Positions 43,401 through 54,042 of a DNA stretch of 64,000 nt are shown one piece after another. Source of the DNA: Trachythela sp. YZ-2020 (lineage: Eukaryota; Cnidaria; Anthozoa; Malacalcyonacea; Clavulariidae); contig JADLSH010000127.1 of assembly GCA_016169945.1 (NCBI GenBank), positions 1,366,501-1,430,500 on the forward strand, given 5' to 3'. Made by a program: the position numbers and the translations under genes. The notes under the pieces are model-generated. The model was not told where the DNA came from. It ran no database searches and saw nothing but the letters and a program-made list of their open reading frames with translations. The first letter of the stretch is position 1. Each line of letters begins with the position of its first letter.

Positions 43401-44932
43401 AGCTGAGCGTAAGAAAAGAGCTGCCATACTCGAGTCAGAAGGTATATAGTTTTAGACTTGAAGGGTTGGCCATTGCTTCGGGGATGAAAGTATAGAATAA
43501 TGAACAACTGTTTAACACGTCCATTAAGAAAATGAATATTGAACATTTGAGTTTAAAGGAGTAAAAAATAATTAATGCCAAAAAAGAATGAATCACTTAA
43601 AAAAATACCGACGAATAATGGTCTAATGGGTTTGGTCTAATGTTTGTTTATACTTAAAATTTTTCCCAGGCGTATTCAGCATTCCAATGTTCTGAATAAT
43701 TTTAAGGTATAAAGGTTTCGGCGATCAATGTGGCCGAAGGACAAAAACAAAGTCAGATTCTTGCTTCAGAAGGTCGAAAATTAGAACAGATTAACACCGC
43801 AACTGGTACGTTAAGGAGGCTCGCATGCATGTGTAAAAATAGGTGCGCCTAGCGTACACGGCACAAGCCTGAAATATTAATCCATATAGATATATTTCTA
43901 ATATTGTTTTCGTCAGGTGAGGCAAGTGCAATTCTTGCGAAAGCAAACGCCAGGGCGGAAGCCATCTTGAAAGTAGCAGAGTCTTTGTCACTTAAGGTAA
44001 TTTATATGTATTTAACCGCAGCTAACACTACTTTTATGTATCCTAACCCACCCTGTCAACATTGCCTGTGGGAGGAAAGCGCGTGGAGTACCCAAAGAAA
44101 ACCCAAGAGTCTTCACACGTAAATGTTTTGAGTCGTAGGAGCGAGAACCGAACCGACGATCTTGGATGTGAAAAGGGCTAACTCTGACAACTACGCCGCC
44201 GAAATCCCACATTTGTATCTCACCTTGCCTGTATTAAGCCAAAAATAATTATTTTTACAAATTATACGTTTTACCTTTGTTTCAGAGTGGCGATAACGCC
44301 GCAGCACTTACTGTTGCAGAACAGTATGTTCAAGCGTTTGGTAACCTAGCCAAGACAAGCAACACTGTAATACTTCCCGCTAACGCTGGTGACGCTGCAT
44401 CCATGGTCGCTCAGGTATAAGCTTCGTTTTAACTAACCCTGTCGTTCAATTATAAACTTTAATCATGATATGATCAGCTCCAAGCCTTGGACACCAGGTT
44501 GTGGTCAACTTAAAAATAATGTTCACACGTACAGGAATAAACCAATTGAACTACATCTCTGATCTCTCAATTCTATTTATTTGTCTTCAAATACAAGACT
44601 ACTACATATATATACCACCATCTGCTGAACGATAGTACTTAGTTAAACCTATACCTAGAATGTATTTTATCTCCTAGGCAATGGCTGTATATAGTCAAGT
44701 TTCAAAACCAACCACACCTAACGATCCTGACGACCCTAGCGACCGAAAGATTACGCCACCTAGCAACGAATCATTAGAATCACGTGACAACAAAAGACCG
44801 GAAGTGACGCATTCCGAAAGTACAGGAACAAGAATGGATCATGATGTATTGAACAGTCAATGGCAACACGTGTCCAAGCCATCCCATTTTACCGCCTCTA
44901 GTTCCCCAACCAGGAAAAGAGACTTCTCTTAG
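39371..44932 (+). CDS. STOML2: Stomatin-like protein 2, mitochondrial
   Basis: Inner-membrane SPFH protein that organises cardiolipin-rich domains and respiratory complexes. Fourteen exons: 39371-39406, 39941-40009, 40332-40406, 41260-41359, 41770-41828, 42150-42222, 42336-42395, 42500-42556, 43217-43263, 43396-43441, 43707-43805, 43917-43996, 44286-44414, 44678-44932. Predicted 394 aa. N-terminal MLQSSLRRISNR with Arg and no acidic residue suits a mitochondrial presequence. SPFH core: VINFVPQQEAWIIERFGKFS, LAILIPVIEQIKYVQSLKE, LDGVLYYRIEDPYQASYGVE, AQTTMRSELGKITLDKIF, GIKCLRYEIRDIQLPNKVKE; then the coiled-coil VEAERKKRAAILESEG, and the C-terminal AALTVAEQYVQAFGNLAKTS and MVAQAMAVYSQV of SLP-2. 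The tail after about residue 320 is Pro/Ser/Asp-rich and not conserved. Head-to-head with MYBBP1A; introns carry SINEs and palindromes. Confidence 0.97.
40674..40792. repeat. Long palindrome (hairpin-forming)
   Basis: CGGTTGACTGTTGTGTAAAA CTACCTGAAAAA on one side pairs with TTTTTCAGGTAGTTTTACAC AACAGTCAACCG on the other, round a centre AGAACTTTGAAGTTCTC. One arm repeats TTTTCAGGTAGT. STOML2 intron. Confidence 0.9.
41367..41475. repeat. Inverted repeat, ~20-bp arms
   Basis: AATTTTTTCATGGTTTAGCG (near 41371) pairs with CGCTAAACCATGAAAAAATT (near 41454). A second short hairpin GCGTGCTCAATCGAGTTATTGAGCACGC follows at about 41553-41580. STOML2 intron. Confidence 0.75.
42630..42935 (+). mobile_element. 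SINE family C with (AAT)n tail
   Basis: tRNA-like head with GCGGTTAGCGCGCTGCCCCT, body GGTTGGTTCTCTCCTGTGCT TCGAGGG, TCCAGTTTTCCTCCCTCAC, and an (AAT)n tail at 42917-42940. Related partial copy at 61800-61945. STOML2 intron. Confidence 0.75.
44040..44212 (-). mobile_element. SINE family A (minus orientation)
   Basis: Complement reads GGGATTTCGGCGGCGTAGTT GTCAGAG, a TCGGTTCGGTTCTCGC B box, and TTTCCTCCCACAGGCAATGT TGACAGGGTGGGTTAGGA, as at 23461. STOML2 intron. Confidence 0.8.
44490..44650. mobile_element. MITE family 3 copy
   Basis: Matches other copies; right end ACCATCTGCTGAACGATAGT ACTTAG. Last STOML2 intron, ending about 28 bp before exon 14. Confidence 0.6.
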
Positions 44933-45575
44933 GCAAAGTAGTAGTTGGTATAAATGGACATCAGACTGAAATAGTCAAACGTCAAGCTTGATGGCTCCTG
45001 TATATGACGTAAATGATTTTAGAAAATAATAGGGAATTTAAGCAAGTGACGTTTCAGTCTCGACAATCGAGGTAGCCACGGTTGGCTTGTGTGAACAAAA
45101 TATTTGAGTAAATATTGAATGGAGTTAAAATCAAAGAATCGAAATAGCTTTTGTATAATCGACTTATCTGTACGTTTTCAGATCAAAATACGTAACGCAA
45201 AAATTGTTAAACCCATCTGTTACAGCCAATTTTCCGTGTTACGTACGTTGGGACAAAAACTTCGTTTGCTTTAAGGTCCCTATTAAAATATATGATTGTA
45301 AACATTGTATGAAATGAGTCAATAATACAACTATTTAAAACCACAACTATTCTACGAGTTAAACTTTTTTCGACAATGTGCTTCGACCAATGAACGCTTA
45401 ACTGAAGGTTAACAAAAATGTTCGACACAACGTATGCACAAGGGCCCCTCCTGGCTCGATGCTTGTTGACATGCAATAAACATAATACGAGAATGCATTT
45501 TCACGCTTAGATTATGGTTAAAAGTCATTCCAAAACAGCGTCTTGGTAGAATTCTCACATGCCCAATGCGTGATA
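44933..45575. other. Convergent 3' region, STOML2 and GPCR
   Basis: No gene or clear repeat recognised; presumably contains the 3' UTRs of the two converging genes. Confidence 0.5.
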
Positions 45576-46775
45576 TCAAGCTCTGTAATCAATCGCATAA
45601 GGAGTGGTTTCATGTCTGTCGTCACGTGACGTCATACATCCGGGACTTCTTGGCCACCATGGCAACTGCTTGAGAAATGTTCTGATTCGTCGATTGTTAT
45701 AGCCATACACGACCGCAACGGCCGTCGCATGACAAAAATGCAACAACGCCACTGTGAAGTCTACTTCCGGTGACAAAGCATCTTGGGATAGCGCCGAAGC
45801 TATGTTCATGACGTAATACGGTGCTAAAAATAGACCATACGTAACTATGACGTAAGAGACACTCGTTATAGTCTTAGATTCGGTTATCGAATCTCTGGAG
45901 CCTGAGAGGTTTGATTTTGTCACTCGATGGTTTTCACATGACCGTCTTGTGACGTTATCATATCTGCTGACGTTATGTTTTGTGACGTCATGTCTTGTGA
46001 TGTCATGTCTGACGTCATGTCTTGTGACGTCATGCTCTCTGACGTCACTAGCTTGAGTTTTGTTAGAAGATAAGGACGATGATGAGGTCGGATTTGTTCG
46101 CATTGTTTTGGCGTTGTACCGTGTGATTACGCCAATTCTTACATACATAAAGACAATAGCAACAAAAGGTAATACGAAACAGGCCATCACTACAAGTACA
46201 GTATAAGCCATACTAGACCCGCCATCTTGCCACGAGAGAGTACAATACCCCTTCGCCTCAGAGTACTGGTACGAGTTCCAACCAAAGAGCGGGGGAATGG
46301 TGAAGACTATAGAATAAAACCATGCAAAGGCTGTAATCCATTTAGCGCCCCTGTAAGTTATCTGAGCCGAGAACGTATTTGCAATGGCCTGGTAACGATA
46401 GATTGCGACAACCGTTACCATGACATTTGACGTGGACGTTAGAAACTGATTAAGAAATCCTGAAACTTCGCACCAAACTTTACCAAATAACCATTCGTCC
46501 ATAACGACTGAAACAACTGCAAAAGGCATATTGACTAGGCCTATGGCTAGGTTTATCATGGTTAAACAGAAGAGTAGCATGTTAGGAACGTTTTTGATGC
46601 TAAAGTTTTTAACTAGGACCAGCACGACACTCCCATTGCCCAAAATTGTTAGGATTAAAATTAGTGACATGGCCAAGGCTTGAAATACTTTTTGAGTCGC
46701 ATTTCGTGAAGTGTTTTCCGTAAACCACGAGTCAAAATCGATTGCACTTTGGTTGGTATTGCTTAAAGGATTCAT
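45576..46775 (-). CDS. Rhodopsin-class (class A) GPCR, orphan
   Basis: Seven-transmembrane receptor in one exon, 399 aa from ATG at 46775; the frame opens a little earlier, after a possible acceptor at about 46801, so an upstream exon is possible. N-terminus has N-glycosylation sites (NTS, NAT). TM1 TILGNGSVVLVLV; TM2 MINLAIGLVNMPF, where the usual Asp 2.50 appears as Asn; extracellular Cys pair VWCEV and GYCTLSW; TM3 ends AIYRYQA, so the DRY Asp is Tyr; TM4 FTIPPLFGWNSY; TM7 AVAVVYGYNNRRIR lacks NPxxY. The third intracellular loop is long and carries a decaying (R/K)HDVT repeat, about residues 246-290. No TM7 retinal lysine, so not a standard opsin. Such motif changes are frequent in cnidarian receptors. 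Ligand unknown. Confidence 0.88.
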   Translation of the reverse strand: MNPLSNTNQSAIDFDSWFTENTSRNATQKVFQALAMSLILILTILGNGSVVLVLVKNFSIKNVPNMLLFCLTMINLAIGLVNMPFAVVSVVMDEWLFGKVWCEVSGFLNQFLTSTSNVMVTVVAIYRYQAIANTFSAQITYRGAKWITAFAWFYSIVFTIPPLFGWNSYQYSEAKGYCTLSWQDGGSSMAYTVLVVMACFVLPFVAIVFMYVRIGVITRYNAKTMRTNPTSSSSLSSNKTQASDVREHDVTRHDVRHDITRHDVTKHNVSRYDNVTRRSCENHRVTKSNLSGSRDSITESKTITSVSYVIVTYGLFLAPYYVMNIASALSQDALSPEVDFTVALLHFCHATAVAVVYGYNNRRIRTFLKQLPWWPRSPGCMTSRDDRHETTPYAIDYRA

Positions 46776-46859
46776 CCTGAGCTTACTTCTGAATCCCAAC
46801 CTATCAGAGAGAATAAATTGTCATTTTGGTGAAGCATGTTATGCATGATGCATGTCCTG

Positions 46860-47080
46860 GGGGCAGCAGATACTAGCAGATGGTGGTCGGCTTCAGGAAT
46901 GTTGGCACTTAATATAGAATCAAGGAACTTAAGCTACATCTTTTAATTCTAAGTATTTGCCAGGACTACTTACACAATATCAAAATTACGAACATGACGT
47001 CTACAACACATGAATCAATATTATTTTCTCACTCTGATAACTTGTTGCACGATGGTGCTTAGTGAAATCTACGGCTATCT
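46860..47080. mobile_element. MITE family 3 copy
   Basis: Left TAGCAGATGGTGGTCGGCTT, core TTCTCACTCTGATAACTTG. A second copy directly follows at 47215-47412 (CAGGCAGTTATCGG to TTAACCACCATCTGCTGCC), just upstream of the GPCR. Confidence 0.65.
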
Positions 47081-47214
47081 ATTGCCTCTTGTTATAACGT
47101 GGTCAATGAAAATGCTTAATTATATATAAATGATGCGTTCTAGTGACTAAAGGAAATGCTTTGTATGTATAACAAACTAAATATCCTATCACAACAAGCT
47201 CTTTCACTGCGCAT

Positions 47215-47412
47215 TCTCTTGACAGAAGAGGGCTGGTCAACAGGCAGTTATCGGCATAACAAAATAATGTCAATTCTTCAATAGTCTTGTACTTGCTGCC
47301 AGAAAATAGATAGAATTAAGAGATTTCGTTACATTTTCTTGCCCCTACAAGTCCCGTTAACATAATTTCATGAAGTTAACCACCATCTGCTGCCCATAAC
47401 TTTTACTGAAAC
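47215..47412. mobile_element. MITE family 3 copy
   Basis: GGCTGGTCAACAGGCAGTTA at the left and GAAGTTAACCACCATCTGCT at the right. Confidence 0.65.
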
Positions 47413-50400
47413 CTATCTTACAATGATTAATGAACATAAATTTACCGTTTAAGAAGGAATCTTTGAATCTTTGCACATCGAAACCCTGGACAACTGTTTG
47501 ACCACAAATACGTTTGATTTGTTTACTGTTTTTGAAGCCGACTTGAACCAATAAAACTTAGCCGACCGTTTTGCGCAGTTTACGTCACTTTCTAAAAGCT
47601 AACACATCTCGACGCTTCTTGGTTCTTAGACCTTCTTAAAAACAGCACACGAGGAACAATGATTCACGAACACTGCCGGCAATGGTGTCGAAGCATCGTT
47701 TTAGGCAGAAATTTCAAACTTATGTAAATAAAACGACTATAAGCTTGTGTCAACATTGAATATTTTCGTAGTAATGAATTATGAAATAATAGCAGTATAA
47801 TTTAAACACGCGGTTATGAAATGTTGTCCTTTCGCAACTAAAATAACATTTGCCTTCCTGGAACAAATTCAAAAATCTTTCTGGGAACCTGGGTATCTCT
47901 TTCAGGCAGTCCCATCCAAAATAATTAGCAAAGATTGTTAAAATATCAATCACATTACACAACATAAACAGTCTTAAGGTAGTCAAACATCGTATCATAA
48001 ATAAAAATTTGAGTTATTTCATTTTTCCTTAAATCGTAAGGAACCAAAATTCAAAAATCCCCCTTTCATTCTTCAATCAATAAAATGCAGTATTGACTAT
48101 TGTTTTTCATTTTGGTCGCCTAGCTAGCTTGTATTAGGTGAAAACAAGTTGCTTCAATTTCAAATATATCTCCAATGCCACTATATAGAAGCACTCTTCT
48201 TAATTAAAGATTTCTACCAAGCCTAGCATCTCACTTTTTCTCCGGATACATCGCTTTTCTCCTGTAGCAACGCTGCGGATTTCTACTAGGGAGAACAGTT
48301 TAGAACTGATAGAGCTATCCAGTATAAATAAAGTTAGTCTATAGTCCAGTTATTTTAGCTACCTGAAATGTTAAACATTTCGCTCATATATCCTTTTATT
48401 TATTTTTATTTAAAAAAAGTCCAAAGGCAGGTGTAACTAGATACTAGATAGTACATCATATCATCTTTGATTCAGTATACTCTTAAGTCTTAACAAAGCC
48501 AAAGACGGAAGCCCTCGGATATGCAAAGATTTTAGCATGCAGGTTCTAGATTGGAAAACTGTCAAAGTCGTGAACGCTTGGTTTCATACTTCTTAAACAG
48601 TGGACGAACTAAAAACACTAAAAATTACCCAAAAATTTTGGTGTTTCCTCAAATATTTCCCCGCCAACATTTTCTTTGCCAACAAATGTTTGCCAACAAA
48701 TCCAGGAACATTTTGTTTCGCAAGTGCAATTATTGTCTCGCAAATCTTAGATTTAGTTTTCAACCTTCAAGCAGTATGTCAGGATATGTCACAATCAATA
48801 TTTGTTGTAATTGTACAATTTACTCAGAAGACAGACGTATACTTCACTCTAGCCAGGCAAATCGGCTTTTGACAAATGTTTTGATTTGCACTTAATTATC
48901 TGTGAAACATGGCTTGGAAACAATGTTTAAATTTCCGCCTTGTTTACACCAGTCTCTGACTCTATGAAACTGATGGCTAGGAAACAATGTTTCCTTGATT
49001 GCACTTCTCTGCGAAACCTGCATGGCTACAGTGCCGGGCTAGGAAACAATGATCCCTTGTTGTTACTATTTTTTTAAACATGACTATAGGTCCTATAGGA
49101 AACAATGTTTCGCAGTTTTCCCTGGGCTTTAGGAAGTTCATCCACCGTGATGGGATAATCCTTGGATCATCTTGCTTCACAGTCAATTCCGTTCGCTATT
49201 TTGCATTGAGATTTGAGGATCATACAAAGCAATTAGTATAGTAGGAGAATAAGGAATTGTAGAAATATATAATGTAAAATAGCTCTTATATGCTAAAGAT
49301 ATCTTAGAAACGGTCTATGTCCGTCTAGACACTAGAGAATATCTCAAACGTGAGGTCCAGTGCAGGTATAGTTGATATCTACAAACATTTCCTGTGGTTT
49401 TTGTATGAACTATACCCGCTGAAAACAATTAAACCGAGTTCAGTCTTCGTGTCGAACGAAGGCCCTTAATTCGTCAGAAAGTTAGTGAGGAGCCAGTTAG
49501 CAACCTCTGGACGAAGAGCCTTCGCTTAGTAAAACGTCGAAGTGTTTGAATCTTTTTCGCGTAGTTCAGATACAAACCACGGCCGCTTATTATTAGAGTA
49601 AGCTAGAGTACTCTAGCGCAAGTTTCTACGCTTCAACAGAGCAGTTAACTTCACAATCAGGTGGCATAGAAATGCTTGGTTGCGCATCGTTGGCTTAGCT
49701 GGCATGAGTTCGACCACCATGAAGTCTCTAGAATAAACAGATATAAAAAATCCAGAATATGCTTGTCAAAAACAATCACGTCATTTTGACGGCACGGATT
49801 AGTAAAACCATGATTTAGACTACGCATAGAACAATTTTGTAGCCAAGTTAGGGTTCCAGAGAAGAGATGCATAGATACTTTTACCAATTTCAAAACAATT
49901 TACAGTGGCCACCAGACGGCTGCACTGCATGAGCGCTTGGGAGGATAGACAAACTCAGCTGTGGAATGGTTAATATTTTATGAGCCAATCAGATTTAGTA
50001 AGACTAGGCAAGTAAGCTGGATGGCCCGTGATTGGCTGATGCAAGGCTGCTTTAAACTAAGCCTCAAGATGACATCATCATAGGGACATTTGGAAAAGTG
50101 CACAACAACTTTTGTCAAATGGGTTAAGCTAAGCAAGGACGAAAGATCGCTACTTTCAAATAGTGGAATTTGTAGCTTATTTTGCTCGTTGGAACAATGC
50201 CAAGGTCGTTTTTGATCAAGCAAAAAGCGGTCAAGAAATATTCGCGGGAACAGTGTTGCTATCCTGGTAGGTTTCGCATGATTTAATTTTTGTTACTTTA
50301 ATCCTCTGTGATCAGACTTGATCGCAAAGCCAAAACTGAGTTATCAAGACTACAGCGCATTCTTCTCCAAATAGTTTTATTGAAGAAGAAAATCAACTGA

Positions 50401-50725
50401 AAGCCAGAATGAAAGAACGTATAAAATAATTCATCCTAAATCCTTAGCTTTAAAATCAACTCTTGATCTTTCAAAGATCAGGATCGCCGAGTTCTGAAGT
50501 TACTGTAACTATGTAGCTGTGAAACTTTTACTGGGTTGCATTATATATTATGTGTCTCACTTACATTTACACGCACGTAAATAGCAAGCGAGGTTTAAAA
50601 CGGATTGTATATATTTACATAACTCTTGTATAAAAACTGAAATTGTTGAACCGTAACCGGCGTAACATCAAAGCAAGTACACGGCAAGGTACACATTTCT
50701 CGCGAAAATTTCACAAACGCATCTT
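47413..50725. other. Intergenic, repeat remnants only
   Basis: No exon recognised. 48230-48345: SINE B 3' part (TAGGGAGAACAGTTTAGAAC TGATAGAGC). 48895-49110: recurrent GGAAACAATGTTT units. 49335-49400 and 49560-49590: satellite-like fragments. 49440-49555: the GAACGAAGGCCCTT dispersed repeat also seen near 6710. The short ORFs are not supported. Confidence 0.5.
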
Positions 50726-52282
50726 ATGCAAAAAAATTCCATCCGTAACTCAGATCTGTGCGTAGGGCAAGGGCTACCTCTACCAGAGACTGGTAAGTGA
50801 AAAAAAACTCTTTCATCTAGCTAGCTGTATTACATTTGTTAAAAAATTTCATATTTACACTACGAATGTTTAAAATTTAACATTTGTAAACGCGTGCAAC
50901 AACCGAGCGGCGAGCATATCATAAAATACGTCCCAAAAATCAGAACGCGAATGAATCCGAATTAAGATTGTATGATCTAGAATGCAGAAAATTTCGATTA
51001 TATGTATATTTTTACTCCAATTACTCGGTCTAACGCCAGATAAATTTACTCGCAAAGGGAAGAGTGTTGGTCGTTAATGCGTTAACCATTTTATATTCTC
51101 ATGTCTCTTGTCAAACCATCAAGACTTTCTAACATTTCCCCTCTGCCTAAAGCAATGCGGTTTTACTCATCAAGAGGAATGGCTTGGGCGTTCATGGGTT
51201 AATGTAATTTTTTCTATCTGCTTCAGACTATTCTTCATATTTCTGTCCCGACGATGCTACGACCGATCTCGACAGTCCTCCGTTTGGTTACGAAAAGATC
51301 TACGACCTGGGCCGAAGACGCGAAGCCCACGATGATCACAAACTACCAGAAACGGAAGGCGCGTCTTGGAAAACTCAACATCCCAACATGTTCGGAGGAG
51401 CATATGAGCACAGAGTACCCGTGAAGACACCGAACTCAACAAGTCCCCCAACCCCCTCGATGTTCTATGATAACCCCTGGATAACACAATCCACCCTATT
51501 CCCCTTCTCATTTCATGACTTCGAAATGAAACCGCGCGTTGAGGGGACTGAGGCGGAATCACAAGAAAATCCCAAGAGTCAACTTGAATGCGCCACGTGC
51601 AATAAGGATTTTGACACGCGCTCAGCCTTGGAAGAGCATGTGAAGACCACGCACACGAATTCCAACCGAAATTACATGTGTCAATTTTGCAACAAATCTT
51701 TTTCCCGTTCTTGGAACTTTCAACGTCACGTGTTGATTCACAAAGGTAGGCGCGCAATTTTTCACGCGCGATTCACGTTATTACCAATCAATATTGTGAA
51801 TAATTATGACTAATTATGTGACTAATTAACCGTTATTAGGAGAGAAACCTCACAAATGCGAAAAATGTCCGAAGGCGTTCGTCCTTGCCGCTCATCTCAA
51901 GATTCATAACCGCATACATACTGGAGAAAAACCTTACACCTGCAAAATTTGTTCCCGGGGATTTGCCCAGCTTACCAACCTTCAGCGACACGTGCTGACC
52001 CATACCGGGCAAAAGCCCCACAAATGTACGTACTGTCCCAAGGGATTCGTGAGCTCTAGCGACCTCAGAAGACACGTCAGAACACACACGGGGGAAAAAC
52101 CCTACAAATGTAAAAGCTGTCCGAAGGCATTCACCACCTCGGGAAACCTTCATTCTCATATGTTGACGCATAGCGGAGAGCGACCGTATCATTGTAAGAT
52201 TTGTAAATGGAAGTTTATTTCTTCAAGTAATCTACGTACGCATATCAGAATACATCACAAGAGACCCGCAGGGACACCTTAA
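50726..52282 (+). CDS. C2H2 zinc-finger protein, seven fingers
   Basis: Probable sequence-specific transcription factor; orthology not recognised. Three exons with closing phases: 50726-50792 (MQKNSIRNSDLCVGQGLPLP), 51227-51745, 51840-52282; 342 aa. The N-terminal half is acidic and Pro/Ser-rich with no KRAB, BTB, SET or SNAG motif. Fingers: CATCNKDFDTRSALEEHVKT TH, CQFCNKSFSRSWNFQRHVLI H, CEKCPKAFVLAAHLKIHNRI H, CKICSRGFAQLTNLQRHVLT H, CTYCPKGFVSSSDLRRHVRT H, CKSCPKAFTTSGNLHSHMLT H, CKICKWKFISSSNLRTHIRI H. TGEKP-type linkers join fingers 2-7, while the first is separated by a longer linker; intron 2 splits the H-GEKP linker after finger 2. Ends KRPAGTP. The first exon rests on phase and splice donor only. 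Confidence 0.85.
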
Positions 52283-52449
52283 GATGCGCAAAGAATAGTA
52301 GCAGACTGCAGACTTGTTCAGGCAAGGTTGCTTCAACAGGTTGTTGATGAGAAGTTGCTGCAACCCTGCAAGACTTGCTACAAGGTTGTTCCAATAGTTC
52401 TGTATTACGTTGTGTTCGCACTGCTGGTTCCCACTGCTTGTTGACAATA

Positions 52450-52710
52450 GGGCCATTTATACGAGAGAAAACAAGTCGCGACTTACATAAGTCGCGACTT
52501 ACATAAGACGCGTCTTATATAAGACGCGAACACACTCGTATAAATGGTCAAATTCTAATAAGTTGCGACTTATTGTGGAACAGCCTGAACCCCTGTTCTT
52601 ATTTAAGTCGCGACTTACTAGAATTTCACCATTTATACGAGTGTGTTCGCGTCTTATATAAGACGCGTCTTATGTAAGTCGCGACTTATTTTCTCCCGTA
52701 GAAATGGCCC
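52450..52710. mobile_element. Palindromic MITE family 1 (copy 2)
   Basis: GGGCCATTTATACGAGAGAA on the left, TCTCCCGTAGAAATGGCCC on the right, TA at both borders. Same internal CGCGACTTA and AGACGCGTCTTATATAAGAC palindromes as 4224-4459, with one extra CGCGACTTACATAAGT unit. Confidence 0.85.
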
Positions 52711-53689
52711 TAATTCATAGTGTAACAACCGTGCAACACTACACACTACAACGTTGTTCCAACAAGCCGCATGTTGTCAGGTTGTGGTCGCATTGCTTGT
52801 TCCCATCTTGCAACAAGAAAACCCAATAGACTTGTTCAAACCTATTCTAAAAACTTGTAAACAAGTTGTAATAGTATCATATCAAATAATGTAAAATACG
52901 GAAAATTCGTAAATTTACGTTTGTCTACCAAGATGACAAATAGTACGTCCTTTGCATCAAATATGAACATTTAATGTACATTTGCAAATAAACATTTACA
53001 AAATGTAAAATATTGTACAATGTGAAGAATATGTAAAAAATGTGAATACATTAAATACGCTATCTGTAAGATGCAAAAATCCCCGAAATATTAAAGGGAC
53101 ATTAAATGCCACCGGAGATGGATTGTTCGTCAAAGCGCATCGTCCATCCAACGGATTATATAATATGTCTATTTATACACGGATTTGTATTTATATAGGC
53201 CTGGTCACGCGATCCGTTCTCCTCCTGACGTATGTGATTTGACACTAGACAGCAACAACTACACTTTTCGACAGGAATGAGCCAATAGCCTTACTCTTGT
53301 CAGCAAATCCAGTAAATCGCATACGTCAAGAGGAGAATCGGACCTTAAAAAGATGATAACTACTGTGGTAGAGTTTTGCACCCCCCTGACACATATAGTT
53401 TGGGCACCCCCCCGGTTGGGGGGTCATGTGACTTTGATATTCGTGAGGAAAAACAACGCGAGTTTAACTCGTGTACAAATTTATTGCATTTATGTCAAAA
53501 TAAAAGATATTATCTGACAAATATTGAGAGTGTTTTTATTCGAAAACAAAGTTCGGGTCACTATTTACAGACGAACTAGAATAGCACGATCTAAACTTGG
53601 AATGGTTCTGGGAACGAATCATGCTCGATATTCTTCTCATAGTTTGTCAAATGCCACAATAATTTATTCACATAGACGGACAATCTGCC

Positions 53690-53900
53690 AAGCATTGGAA
53701 TTTTTTTCAAAATCCTTATTATGGAAATAGTATGAATCCTAGTTGTATTACTAATTGCCATTTTCATGCTATGGAAACACTATGGATATACTATGGAAAT
53801 ATCATTTTCATGCTATGGAAACACTATGGGTATACTATGGATATAATATGGTAATACTATGGAAATATCATTTTCATATTATTTCCATTATTTGGATTTA
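53690..53900. repeat. ACTATGGAAA minisatellite
   Basis: Recurrent TGCTATGGAAACACTATGG and ATACTATGGAAATATCATTT units, with at least two ~60-bp higher-order copies. Confidence 0.85.
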
Positions 53901-54042
53901 AAAAAAAATTTCCAGTGAGGACGAACTCAGCAGTTAATCAGAGCAGATGAACTATGCAGACAATTCATCCTGGCCACGTTTATAACGCTATACAACAACG
54001 AATTATCAGACAAACTAGTATAAACCAGGCCGTTGACAGTGT

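Larger units (their letters stand above)
52283..54042. other. Intergenic, repeats, between zinc-finger gene and DET1
   Basis: 52300-52860 is a CAACAAGTTG/TTGTTGCAAC-rich repeat interrupted by the MITE at 52450-52710. 53370-53430 is C/G-homopolymer-rich TE debris. No exon recognised. Confidence 0.5.

Noticed and set aside
48551..49186. Several ORFs of 69-114 codons
   Set aside because: Derived from GGAAACAATGTTT repeats in different frames; no domain.
51257..52192. Minus-strand ORFs of 166 and 118 codons
   Set aside because: Antisense of the zinc-finger exons; the plus strand has clear C2H2 fingers.
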